From assembly GCA_903897785.1 (NCBI GenBank), contig CAIUCZ010000060.1, forward strand, positions 1 to 39,535: a DNA stretch of 39,535 bases. The letters are read 5' to 3'. The stretch's first letter is position 1; each line of letters begins with the position of its first letter. Below, in pieces: positions 28,108 through 35,107 of this stretch. A program made the position numbers and the translations under genes. This stretch comes from Candidatus Falkowiibacteriota bacterium. GTDB taxonomy: Bacteria > Patescibacteriota > Patescibacteriia > Patescibacteriales > Patescibacteriaceae. A model generated the notes under the pieces. It did no database searches. It was not told where the DNA came from and worked only from the letters and a program-made list of their open reading frames with translations.

Positions 28108-28136
28108 TTTATAGCCAAAAGGCGGGGAAAAGTCAA
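28108..28136 (-). promoter_or_regulatory. Predicted promoter of the ATP synthase operon
   Basis: On the minus strand TTGACT (28131-28136) and TATAAA (28108-28113) are separated by exactly 17 bases. The predicted start near 28101 leaves a leader of about 230 nt before the first ATG at 27868. Confidence 0.6.
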
Positions 28137-28221
28137 ACGAATATCGGGTGTCAGTTTTCGGATGTCAGATTTCGGTTTAGCCTCTGCTAACCAATCTTGC
28201 CGTTCAGATATTTTCATCGCC

Positions 28222-28316
28222 CAGTCGTAGTCTCACGAAGTGGACTACGACTGTCTTAAAAATTCATCTCTGTCTCGCCGCAGTCTTCCCGATGTACTCG
28301 TCGAGAGACTGCGGCG
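28222..28316. repeat. Two CATAGTC-family hairpins
   Basis: 28222-28253 is a perfect 11-bp stem, CAGTCGTAGTC/GACTACGACTG. 28276-28316 pairs CGCCGCAGTCT with AGACTGCGGCG and is followed by a T-run on the plus strand. They lie in the 466-base space between atpZ and the rhuM-like gene; the rest of that space is the atp promoter, its leader element, and low-complexity sequence with the direct words TCGG(G/A)TGTCAG (28140-28175). Confidence 0.75.
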
Positions 28317-28334
28317 TTTTTCGTGATGTGTATT

Positions 28335-29294
28335 TTATCCAATTTTATTCTCTAAACTTTTCTGATTAAATTTCGCCAATTCCGAGCGCACTTTTTGTTC
28401 CATCACCTGATGCGAGACGCCGCCGGCATTATCCAAAATTTCTTTGTCGTTCAATACCAAAAAGCCGTCTAATTTTTTCACCCAATCGCGCATATACATT
28501 ACCCGCTGTTCCACGCTTTGCAATTCGGCAAACGACAAAAATTGCTCCACCAACAAATTTAATCTTTTTAATTCCAGCTCCTCCAAATAATTTTTGGCAA
28601 TTTGCGCTTGCTCGCGGGTAATAATTTCACCCTGCCAATTGGTTAAGCCTAAATTTGTTTTGCCGCTGTCCACGCGGCTGGCGACAATCTCCGCCGCCGT
28701 CTGACCGGTGATGGCAAAATGGAATTTATTTTGCACCACGGCAAAAAATCTCTGGGCGTAATCAGTCTTGGGATTATAATCGACGCTGGTGGCAAACACT
28801 GCCCTGACTTTTTGATAAAAATTAGCCTCCGAAGTTCTGATGCGGCGCACCCGTTCTTCCCATTCCTGAAAATAACTTTTGGCCACCCCGCCGTTAGCCA
28901 AACGATTATCGTCCATGACAAAACCTTTAACAATATATTCTTTGAGCTTTTGCGTAGCCCAAATACGAAATTGCGTGCCGCGTAGAGATTTTACGCGATA
29001 ACCAACAGAAATAACAACGTCAAGGTTATAATATCTCACCGATTGTTCTTGGGTTCTTTCTTTCATGGCCCCGTGTTGAGTGGTATGTCGGAAATCCCGA
29101 CATACCACTTCTTCACCCAGCTCACCCTCTCTAAATACATTTTGTATATGTTCGGCGATAGTTGATCGTCCTTTGTCAAACAAAACCGCAATTTGGTCTT
29201 GTGTAAGCCAAACCGTCTCGTCTTGCAATTTGACTTCAATTTTCGTTTGGCCGTCCTGGCTTTTGTAGATGATGATTTGGTTATTTACTTCCAT
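28335..29294 (-). CDS. RhuM-family (virulence RhuM-like) protein
   Basis: A 319-residue protein of the RhuM family. It shows an N-terminal winged-helix-like segment (ETVWLTQDQIAVLFDKGRSTIAEHIQNVF), the conserved YYNLDVVISVGYRVKSLRGTQFRIWATQKL block and FVMDDNRLANGG. These are the family hallmarks. RhuM is named after a Salmonella pathogenicity-island gene; its biochemical role is not established, and it is frequent on accessory DNA in free-living bacteria. A palindrome and possible promoter lie immediately upstream (29300-29360). CATAGTC hairpins flank it on both sides. Confidence 0.9.
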   Translation of the reverse strand: MEVNNQIIIYKSQDGQTKIEVKLQDETVWLTQDQIAVLFDKGRSTIAEHIQNVFREGELGEEVVCRDFRHTTQHGAMKERTQEQSVRYYNLDVVISVGYRVKSLRGTQFRIWATQKLKEYIVKGFVMDDNRLANGGVAKSYFQEWEERVRRIRTSEANFYQKVRAVFATSVDYNPKTDYAQRFFAVVQNKFHFAITGQTAAEIVASRVDSGKTNLGLTNWQGEIITREQAQIAKNYLEELELKRLNLLVEQFLSFAELQSVEQRVMYMRDWVKKLDGFLVLNDKEILDNAGGVSHQVMEQKVRSELAKFNQKSLENKIG

Positions 29295-29299
29295 ACTTT

Positions 29300-29330
29300 T
29301 TGAACTACCAAGGATTACTTAGTAGTTCAA
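29300..29330 (-). promoter_or_regulatory. Palindrome directly upstream of the rhuM-like start
   Basis: TTGAACTAC (29300-29308) and GTAGTTCAA (29322-29330) form a perfect 9-bp inverted repeat ending 6 bases before the ATG at 29294. Just upstream on the minus strand is a weak promoter match TTGCCG-17-TAAAAT, which would start transcription at the palindrome. An operator or 5' hairpin is possible. Confidence 0.45.
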
Positions 29331-29405
29331 TTTTACAGCAAAAAAGTTGCTACGGCAAACTTGAGTATGCTGGAATTTCCGGCAGACTGATTTTTTTTGG
29401 GGGGG

Positions 29406-29599
29406 GTGCCATAGTCCGACGCGGCACTCCGAGGAGTGCTGTGGCACCAATTATGAGAAAAGTTGAGGATAGCCGTAGGGCCTATCTTTGTTGTAGCATT
29501 TAGTATTCTAAAAATAAACTTTTCTCACGTTTCGGTTCCACAGCCCCGCTAGCAAGTTTGTGCTACTATTTTAGTTAATGCTGGCGGGACTATGGAACC
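29406..29599. repeat. CATAGTC-family hairpins in the rhuM-tatD spacer
   Basis: 29406-29447: GTGCCATAGTC faces GCTGTGGCAC, with an inner GCACTC/GAGTGC stem. 29534-29599: GGTTCCACAG faces CTATGGAACC, with inner GCTAGCA/TGCTGGC; the loop contains a TTTGTGCTACTATTTTAG stretch. Between them GAGAAAAGTT (about 29455) faces AACTTTTCTC (about 29519). A G8 run at about 29399 precedes the first. No gene is credible in 29295-29625. Confidence 0.65.
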
Positions 29600-29625
29600 G
29601 CCGAATGCAACACCAAAAATTACCG

Positions 29626-30450
29626 TCAAATCCCGAATAGCTCCTTGGCATTCGCACTGGTCAGCTCCGCCACCCGCTCCATAGTAAGATTCTTAATCTC
29701 GGCAATCCGCTTAGCAACTAATTGCACCAGCACCGGTTCGTTGCGCGCCCCGCGATACGGCTCGGGCGTCATATAGGGGCAATCGGTTTCAATCATAAAC
29801 TTGTCATCCGGCAATTTGCGAATTAAATCGTCCCATTGCTTGGAGAAAGTAATCAAGCCGGTGAACGAGACTATCAAGCCCAGATTAAAATATTGCCAAG
29901 CCAAATCATCGTTGCCGGAAAAACAATGCATCACGCCCCACGGTTTATTTTTGCGCCAATTTTTATTTTCTTTGCGCCACTCGCCCAGCAGTTTTAGCAT
30001 ATCGTCATGCGCCTGGCGGCAATGAATAATCACCGGCAAATCCAAATTCAAAGCCAAGGTCAATTGTTCTTTGAGCAAGTGCTGTTGATTGCGCTTGATT
30101 AAAGCGACGTCTTGATCAATGTCCAGATGATAATAATCCAAACCGATTTCGCCGATGGCCACCGTCTTGTTAAAGCGCGCCAGCTTTTCATACATCTCGT
30201 AATTAAAAATTTCATGCTCGCCCGACGGCCGGTCAGCCAAACCGTCCGGATGCAAACCGACGGCGCAATAAACCCCGGCTTGATATTTGTTGGCCAAATC
30301 CAAAGCGCGGCGCGAACTTTTGTAGTCCGTCCCGGCAATCAGCATGGCGACATTGTTATTGAGCGCGCGACGAATCACTTCATCGGCATCGTCGCGATAA
30401 TCATTCAAATTAACATGGGAATGGGTATCCACATACAAGTACTGCGGCAT
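29626..30450 (-). CDS. TatD-family metal-dependent DNase
   Basis: A 274-residue TIM-barrel nuclease. The metal site motifs are VDTHSHVNL (residues 7-15), AIGEIGLDYYH, LPVIIHCRQAHDD, MHCFSG and FMIETDCPYMTPEP, all expected for TatD. By family it is a 3'-5' exonuclease or DNA-repair/degradation enzyme. It overlaps the region upstream of cvpA: its start at 30450 is one base from the CvpA stop (30452). Probable operon. Confidence 0.94.
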   Translation of the reverse strand: MPQYLYVDTHSHVNLNDYRDDADEVIRRALNNNVAMLIAGTDYKSSRRALDLANKYQAGVYCAVGLHPDGLADRPSGEHEIFNYEMYEKLARFNKTVAIGEIGLDYYHLDIDQDVALIKRNQQHLLKEQLTLALNLDLPVIIHCRQAHDDMLKLLGEWRKENKNWRKNKPWGVMHCFSGNDDLAWQYFNLGLIVSFTGLITFSKQWDDLIRKLPDDKFMIETDCPYMTPEPYRGARNEPVLVQLVAKRIAEIKNLTMERVAELTSANAKELFGI

Positions 30451-30451
30451 A

Positions 30452-30967
30452 TTAGATAATCGGTTTTAACTCTTTCAACAAAACGGGCAAGAGCGGGGTC
30501 AAAATTTGCGCAAAGCCGAGCAAGAACGGCGCCAAGTGCGAGCCTGTCAACCATTGGCTGATCGGCTGCTGGGTGCCGACATAGCGCGAGACAACGTATA
30601 AAATTAAACCGACCACCAGCGAGCCTTCAATAAAACCAAAGACTGCGCCCATCAAGCGATTGATGGTTTTTAAAAACGGGATGATCGTCAGGATGTCAAA
30701 AAATTTATTAAGCAAAGAGAAAAGCAGACAGGTTAAACGATTGGCCACGGTAAAAATCAACATGAAGACAATAATTTTTCCCCAGTTATCAAAACCAAAA
30801 AAAAGATTATGGCACCAGCCGGAAACTATCAAGTACGTCTGCCCGGCCGCCCAAGTGCCGACCAGAATGCCGGCCAACGAGCCGATGGCGCGGATCAAAC
30901 CGAAAAAGAGGCCGTAAAAAACAAAGGCGGCAATGACGAGCAACAATATAATATCTAAGATGGACAT
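30452..30967 (-). CDS. CvpA-family membrane protein
   Basis: A 171-residue protein with about four membrane segments. The opening MSILDIILLLVIAAFVFYGLFFGLIRAIGSLAGILVGTW is the CvpA signature. CvpA is needed for colicin V production in E. coli and has a more general envelope role; its function here is not known. Coupled with tatD. Confidence 0.85.
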   Translation of the reverse strand: MSILDIILLLVIAAFVFYGLFFGLIRAIGSLAGILVGTWAAGQTYLIVSGWCHNLFFGFDNWGKIIVFMLIFTVANRLTCLLFSLLNKFFDILTIIPFLKTINRLMGAVFGFIEGSLVVGLILYVVSRYVGTQQPISQWLTGSHLAPFLLGFAQILTPLLPVLLKELKPII

Positions 30968-30977
30968 AAAAAAAATA

Positions 30978-31132
30978 GTTTATAAAGTTATAAAGTTCAT
31001 AAAGTTGACCCGCCTGCAACGCTATGCCGGCCCGCAGAGCTATGCTCAGCATTGCTGGCGGGCGTAGCATTACGGGCAGAAAGTTATAAAGTGAATTTAC
31101 TTTATAACTTTATAAACTTTACAACTTTCAAC
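30978..31132. repeat. TATAAAG-class inverted repeat interrupted by a GC-rich repeat
   Basis: Left part (30978-31007): AGTTTATAAAGTTATAAAG and similar. Right part (31081-31132): AAGTTATAAAGT with its own hairpin ACTTTATAACTT, then TATAAACTTTACAAC. Between them 31009-31062 is a GC-rich palindrome with ends CCCGCC/GGCGGG and internal GCTATGC words. The GC-rich unit looks inserted into the AT-rich one. Confidence 0.7.
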
Positions 31133-32815
31133 TCACAGATTCTCCTTCCTCTCATGCGCGTAGTTCGTCCACTCCTCGGCAATATCCACAAAAATCTTAA
31201 ACGGCGCTTCAATAATAAAATCCAAAATAAAGATAAAGACATTGATCTTGGAAAACTTTCCGGACAGCCATTTGCCGGTGGCGATAATCGGCGTGGCAAA
31301 CAAATCAAAAATAAATGTCAGCAAATTTTCTTTGCGATTGACAATCGTCATCTCGCGAATGTTTTTGCGGATGCGGATGGTAAAGAAACTGACAAACGCC
31401 AAAAAGAAAATAAAGATAATGACGCTGACCCACGAGAATTGCCACAGCTTCAAAATCTTGATAATCAAATAAAACGACAGTAAGAAAGTGGCCGTGTAAA
31501 CGACGTGCAAAATACCGCTGATAATCGGGCCGCGGCGCATCGCGTTGCGCAAAACAATCTGCTTGGCCGCTTTTTCTTCATAAACCATCGACTCCACGCC
31601 TTCGATAATTTTTTGCGTGTTATCATCGTGCGGCACGCGCGTCATGGCCACGGTCACAAACAAAAGCAAAGCCGGAAAAGAAATATTGATCGCCAAAGCC
31701 AGATAACTGATTTGCTCATGAAAAAATTGGATGGCTGGGATTTCCAGCAAAACCACAAAAACCGACTTGGTCAGAAAGATATAAATAATACTGCGGCCGG
31801 CCGAACGCCACAGCTTGGCTTTGGCCGCGGCATAACGCCGGTTGCAAACGGCTTTGATTTTTTTGGCAAAGCCTTGACTGTCGGTTTCCAACTCGCGATA
31901 AGTGGCGACCGGATCGCCCTCGGCGGTTTCACGCAACACGCTGGCATACAAAACATAGCGATTAATGACTTTGCGCAATTGCTGGCCGAGCGGATGGTTC
32001 AACTGATAATCAATCGCTTGATAGAGGCGGTTGATATTGCCGGCCAAATCTTCCAGCATTTCCGGCGTCGCTTTATCCCATTCCGGTTGAAAATATTTTA
32101 ACAAAATAAAACCGAGCATGTCATCGTCATATTGCAACCACTGGCGATACAGTGCCAGATAAATTTGAATCGGCAAATCGGTTTCGTGTTGCGAGGTCGG
32201 CGGCAATTTGATTACGTCCAGCAACAATTGATAAAGCCCGTTGACCATATCGGCCGTGCGCGCCTCTTGGCCCAGATTGGCTTCGATTTCACTGGCCATC
32301 AAACCAATCAGCCAATTGTTAACCTTGGTGCGGACTTCCATTTCGTCTTTGACGCGGCCCCAACCGGATAAACCGGTGATTTTGCTTAAACTAAATTTGC
32401 GCCAGAGCAAATACTTGTGGATAATCGCCGCCAGTTCGTCGATTTTACTTTCCGGCAGTTTATTGTTGGGTAAATAACCGGCGCGAATCAATTCGGTCAG
32501 CAGACCGCGGGAAATTTCATGCGCGTCTTCCTCGCTGACCGCTTTGAGCAAGCGCTCCACTACGATTTGCCGCTTTAAAATGCGCGCCACGCCGTCTTTA
32601 CGCATCAAAGAATCGTCTTTGTAATCAACGGCGTTGCGAATTTTTTCGTAATAAAAAGAAATCTTGGAAATCAACTCCGAGACGTTGATTTTTGCTTCAT
32701 CGCTGTCGACCGGCGCATGTTCGCGCTGATATAGAGCGCGAAAAATCCGCTTGGCGGTCAGGGTCGGGCTCAAGGCTGTGCCTTTTTTGGGTTGAGTTAA
32801 GATGGGGCTGGGCAT
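31133..32815 (-). CDS. Conserved polytopic protein of unknown function
   Basis: I do not recognise a characterised family. The first 330 residues are soluble and alpha-helical, with charged helices (TELIRAGYLPNNKLPESKID, EVRTKVNNWLIGLMASEI). Hydrophobic spans follow at about 350-395 (IIYIFLTKSVFVVLLEIPAI, ALAINISFPALLLFVTVAM) and about 440-490 (ISGILHVVYTATFLLSFYLI, FSWVSVIIFIFFLAFVSFFT). The C-terminus is membrane-near and ends in charged HERKENL. Its start ATG is preceded by a run of repeated TTAAAAGTTGAAAG words (about 32827-32857). Long proteins of this kind seem common in CPR genomes, but I cannot assign a role. Confidence 0.7.
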   Translation of the reverse strand: MPSPILTQPKKGTALSPTLTAKRIFRALYQREHAPVDSDEAKINVSELISKISFYYEKIRNAVDYKDDSLMRKDGVARILKRQIVVERLLKAVSEEDAHEISRGLLTELIRAGYLPNNKLPESKIDELAAIIHKYLLWRKFSLSKITGLSGWGRVKDEMEVRTKVNNWLIGLMASEIEANLGQEARTADMVNGLYQLLLDVIKLPPTSQHETDLPIQIYLALYRQWLQYDDDMLGFILLKYFQPEWDKATPEMLEDLAGNINRLYQAIDYQLNHPLGQQLRKVINRYVLYASVLRETAEGDPVATYRELETDSQGFAKKIKAVCNRRYAAAKAKLWRSAGRSIIYIFLTKSVFVVLLEIPAIQFFHEQISYLALAINISFPALLLFVTVAMTRVPHDDNTQKIIEGVESMVYEEKAAKQIVLRNAMRRGPIISGILHVVYTATFLLSFYLIIKILKLWQFSWVSVIIFIFFLAFVSFFTIRIRKNIREMTIVNRKENLLTFIFDLFATPIIATGKWLSGKFSKINVFIFILDFIIEAPFKIFVDIAEEWTNYAHERKENL

Positions 32816-32902
32816 GGTGAACGAGTTAAAAGTTGAAAGTTAAAAGTTAAAAGTTGTAGCTAGTCATAGTCTTTAGCTTAGCAAAAAGGCGGACAAAAAG
32901 CA

Positions 32903-32927
32903 AAAACAAAAAACGGCCATTGGGCCG
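32903..32927 (-). terminator. Rho-independent terminator after the GIY-YIG gene
   Basis: On the minus strand CGGCC-CAAT-GGCCG is followed by TTTTTTGTTTTTG. It lies 30 bases after the stop of the gene ending at 32958 and is a classical hairpin plus U-tract. Confidence 0.8.
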
Positions 32928-32957
32928 CTCTTCGTTATTTATTCAATTAAATCAAAA

Positions 32958-33281
32958 TTACTGTTTCTTCCATACGCCTATAATTAAATTTATTTTCTTT
33001 TTCACTGTCCAGCCTTTTAATTGCGTCTCCCTCCTTCTAGCGGCCAATAGGGATTCTTGTGTTTCATAATAAACCAGTTTTACCGGTCTTCGCATTTTAG
33101 TCCATAGAGCACCTTCGCCATGATTGTGCTTTTTTAGCCTATTTTTAAGGTCAAATGTTGAACCACAATAGATACTGTCATCTCTACAGAGCAATAAGTA
33201 AACGAAGCAGATCCCTTCGACTCCGCTATCGCTCCGCTCAGGGCATTCGACTTCTTTAAATTTAAAGATCGTTGGTTCCAT
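32958..33281 (-). CDS. GIY-YIG nuclease domain protein with repeat-encoded N-terminus
   Basis: A small UvrC/homing-endonuclease-type GIY-YIG domain: CFVYLLLCRDDSIYCGST (GIY-YIG core), then LKNRLKKHNHG and ETQLKGW. Using ATG 33281 gives 107 residues; a TTG at 33320 would add 13 more, which look like translation of repeat sequence. Residues about 10-24 (KEVECPERSDSGVEG) also appear to be encoded by a GC-rich dispersed palindrome, since the DNA (33195-33250) reads CCCTTCGACTCCGCTATCGC and so on. The function is unknown; single-domain proteins like this are common in CPR. A terminator follows. Confidence 0.85.
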   Translation of the reverse strand: MEPTIFKFKEVECPERSDSGVEGICFVYLLLCRDDSIYCGSTFDLKNRLKKHNHGEGALWTKMRRPVKLVYYETQESLLAARRRETQLKGWTVKKKINLIIGVWKKQ

Positions 33282-33510
33282 AAATGACGGTCGTAGACCA
33301 TGAGCGTAGCGAAGCCTCAAGGCCGAACGAAGTCGAATGGTCGGGCTGCGCGGAATTGGCTCCGGTCGCTAAGCCTCGCTAGCACCTCCCGTTGGTCAGC
33401 GCGTCGCTCGCTAAGCGCCCCAGCCCGGCCTCACCTGTGCCTTCGCTACGCTCCGGCACATGGTTCCGGCTTTCAATTCCGCCGCAAGCCAAGCAGTTGG
33501 CTTGCTGCAG
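33282..33510. repeat. GC-rich repeat cluster between the GIY-YIG gene and tRNA-Pro
   Basis: The segment contains GACCAT/ATGGTC (about 33296-33301 and 33337-33342), GCGTAGCGAAGCC-type words, a GTGCC/GGCAC hairpin (about 33438-33462) and a GGAATTG...CAATTCC pair (about 33352-33358 and 33470-33476). At 33340-33358 it carries a 19-base exact copy of the tRNA-Pro 3' end. No protein gene is supported. Confidence 0.6.
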
Positions 33511-33518
33511 CCCTAGGC

Positions 33519-33561
33519 ATAAAAATAATACTCCGACCAAATGTCGGAGCATTATTTTTAT
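33519..33561 (-). terminator. Bidirectional terminator hairpin after tRNA-Pro
   Basis: ATAAAAATAATACTCCGAC and GTCGGAGCATTATTTTTAT pair almost perfectly (one mismatch) around a 5-nt loop. It begins directly after the tRNA 3' end on the minus strand and carries T-runs both ways. Confidence 0.85.
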
Positions 33562-33562
33562 G

Positions 33563-33633
33563 TCGGGCTGCGCGGAATTGAACCGCGATTACACGCACCC
33601 GAAGCGTGCGTAATACCGTTATACCACAGCCCG
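33563..33633 (-). tRNA. tRNA-Pro (anticodon CGG)
   Basis: A 71-nt cloverleaf: acceptor CGGGCTG/CAGCCCG with C1-G72 and A73 as in bacterial tRNA-Pro; D-stem GTA/TAC; anticodon stem CACGC/GCGTG with loop TTCGGGT (U33, anticodon CGG, G37); T-arm CGCGG-TTCAATT-CCGCG. The CCA end is not encoded, so the window's CCA-adding enzyme is needed. A terminator follows immediately. Nineteen bases of its 3' end are duplicated 222 bases away. Confidence 0.92.
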
Positions 33634-33637
33634 CAAA

Positions 33638-33704
33638 TGGAATTTGGAAGCTGGAATCTAGAATTTGGAATTCGAATTCTCCAGATTCCAGATTCCAGAT
33701 TCTA
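33638..33704. repeat. Intergenic inverted repeat, CCAGATTC class
   Basis: TGGAATTTGGAAGCTGGAATC units face CCAGATTCCAGATTCCAG units around a central GAATTCGAATTC. It lies between the mscL stop and the 5' end of tRNA-Pro. Confidence 0.75.
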
Positions 33705-33714
33705 AACTCATAGT

Positions 33715-34065
33715 TTATTCCTCTATTTTTTTCTCAAATCTTTCTTTTTTTAACAATTTCTTCACCACGATATATAACACTAGAACAACCAGCACGAATG
33801 TCAAGCCCGAGCTGATAATACTGCCAAAAGCAAAGCTTCTGCCATGCCAGTGCCAGATGATCTGATCCCAGCTGGTAATCGGCAAAATCAAACTGATCGC
33901 CGGCAAAATAAAACCGGACACCAAGTTATTAATCAAATCCTTGGCCACCTCGGCAAAAATCACGCCAATCGCCACCGACAAAGCCGAATATTCTTTCAAA
34001 AAATCCCAAACGCCCAGCACTAGTTTTTGCCGTTGCTTTTCAATTTTTTTAAGTTTATTAAGCAT
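33715..34065 (-). CDS. mscL: MscL-family mechanosensitive channel
   Basis: A 116-residue protein with two membrane spans. The first-helix region reads FLKEYSALSVAIGVIFAEVAKDLINNLVSGFILPAISLI, which corresponds to MscL's TM1 (LAVGVIIGAAFGKIVxSLVxDIIMP). TM2 is ISSGLTFVLVVLVLYIVVKKLLKK. The pore-lining first helix is more divergent than in typical MscL, and the periplasmic loop (WDQIIWHWHGRSF) is short. Acts as an emergency valve against osmotic downshock. Confidence 0.75.
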   Translation of the reverse strand: MLNKLKKIEKQRQKLVLGVWDFLKEYSALSVAIGVIFAEVAKDLINNLVSGFILPAISLILPITSWDQIIWHWHGRSFAFGSIISSGLTFVLVVLVLYIVVKKLLKKERFEKKIEE

Positions 34066-34070
34066 AAAAA

Positions 34071-34288
34071 TGGAATTTGAAATCTAGAATATAGAATCTG
34101 AAAAATCCGATATCCGACAGCTGATATCCGATTTGTGGACTTACCGGGAGTCGAACCCGGACTTCGGCAATGCGAATGCCGCGTAATACCATTTTACTAT
34201 AAGCCCAAATTCTAACATTAAAAAATGATAAAATCAAAAATCTGTAATTCGGAAAATCCAGATTCCAAATTCCAGATTCCAGCTTCCA
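34071..34288. repeat. Inverted repeat arms flanking tRNA-Ala (CCAGATTC class)
   Basis: 34071-34100 and 34259-34288 are 30-nt arms that match 24 of 30 as an inverted repeat (ends TGGAA...AATCTG). The tRNA-Ala gene lies in the loop. Inside, ATATCCGA occurs in direct repeat near 34109-34132. Confidence 0.65.
34136..34206 (-). tRNA. tRNA-Ala (anticodon CGC)
   Basis: 71 nt: acceptor GGGCTTA/TAAGTCC with the G3-U70 wobble pair that specifies alanine; D-stem GTA/TAC; anticodon stem CGGCA/TGCCG with loop TTCGCAT (U33, anticodon CGC, A37); T-arm CCGGG-TTCGACT-CCCGG; discriminator A73. No encoded CCA. Confidence 0.92.
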
Positions 34289-34302
34289 CCCAGTTAAACA
34301 CA

Positions 34303-34968
34303 TTACTGTTTTTTTATCAAGTCAATGCCTAAAATCACCACATTTTTCACAGGATGGTAGTTTTGGTTCACGGCCACGTTCTCGATTTGCTGTACCACGT
34401 CCAAACCGCGAATTATGGTGCCAAAGTTGGTGTATTTACCGTCCATCCACGGCGCGCTGTCAGCCAGCAAAATAAAAAATTGCGACCCGGCCGTGTCCGG
34501 TTTGCCGTTGTTGGCCATGCCGACACTGCCTTTAACAAACAAATGGCTGTTAAACTCATCTTTAATAAAGTAGCCCGGCCCGCCCAAGCCATGTGTCTCC
34601 CAATTGGCATTGCGGCTGTTGGGGTCGCCGCCTTGAATCAATGAACCGAGCACCACCCGATGAAACAAGGTGCCGTCATAAAACTTGCTTTGCGCCAGTT
34701 TCAAAAAATTATTTACTGTGTTAGGCGAATCGGCGCCATAAAGTTGAATGCCAATAATGCCAAAATTAGTGCGAATATCCGCTTGATCATAAGCCGCAGC
34801 CAAAGGATTAATATTTGTTTTGGCCACAATCGACGGCTGGGCCACGCCGGCCGTGGCCAGCTGTTGTTGCAAATCGCTGGTTTGACTGGACAAAATACTG
34901 CCTGTCTGCGGCGCGGCGCAACCGGACAAGCAAAGTGTGGCGATTAATAAAAACAGGAACTTTCTCAT
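34303..34968 (-). CDS. Cyclophilin-type peptidyl-prolyl isomerase, lipoprotein
   Basis: A 221-residue protein. The signal peptide ends in a lipobox LSGC (14-17), so it is probably anchored at the outer face of the membrane. The cyclophilin domain shows KFYDGTLFHRVV, LIQGGDPNS, GSVGMANNGKPDTAGSQFFI and YTNFGTIIRGLDVVQQI. It accelerates proline isomerisation in secreted proteins. I use ATG 34968; the frame also opens with a TTG two codons earlier (34974). Confidence 0.93.
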   Translation of the reverse strand: MRKFLFLLIATLCLSGCAAPQTGSILSSQTSDLQQQLATAGVAQPSIVAKTNINPLAAAYDQADIRTNFGIIGIQLYGADSPNTVNNFLKLAQSKFYDGTLFHRVVLGSLIQGGDPNSRNANWETHGLGGPGYFIKDEFNSHLFVKGSVGMANNGKPDTAGSQFFILLADSAPWMDGKYTNFGTIIRGLDVVQQIENVAVNQNYHPVKNVVILGIDLIKKQ

Positions 34969-34978
34969 ACACAAATTT

Positions 34979-35077
34979 AATTACTACAAATACAAATTTT
35001 TATAAACATACAAACACTGCGCGCCTAGCAAAATTCATAGATTTGTATATTTGTAAAAATTTGTATTTGTAGTAATT
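34979..35077. repeat. Intergenic inverted repeat, TACAAATACAAA class
   Basis: Arms 34979-35014 and 35042-35077 are 36 nt each with two or three mismatches (AATTACTACAAATACAAATT on one side). The loop is about 27 nt and GC-rich. It lies upstream of the cyclophilin start and after the CCA-adding enzyme stop in minus-strand order. Confidence 0.85.
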
Positions 35078-35107
35078 ATAACGCAAAAACTTTAAACACA
35101 CAATAAA

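Noticed and set aside
29300-29503. 67-residue frame in the rhuM-tatD spacer
   Set aside because: It runs through hairpins and a G-run and has no recognisable protein features.
33563-33633. tRNA-His because of a possible extra 5' G
   Set aside because: The anticodon loop TTCGGGT gives CGG (Pro), and C1-G72 with A73 fits tRNA-Pro; the 8-base acceptor alternative needs a G-A pair.
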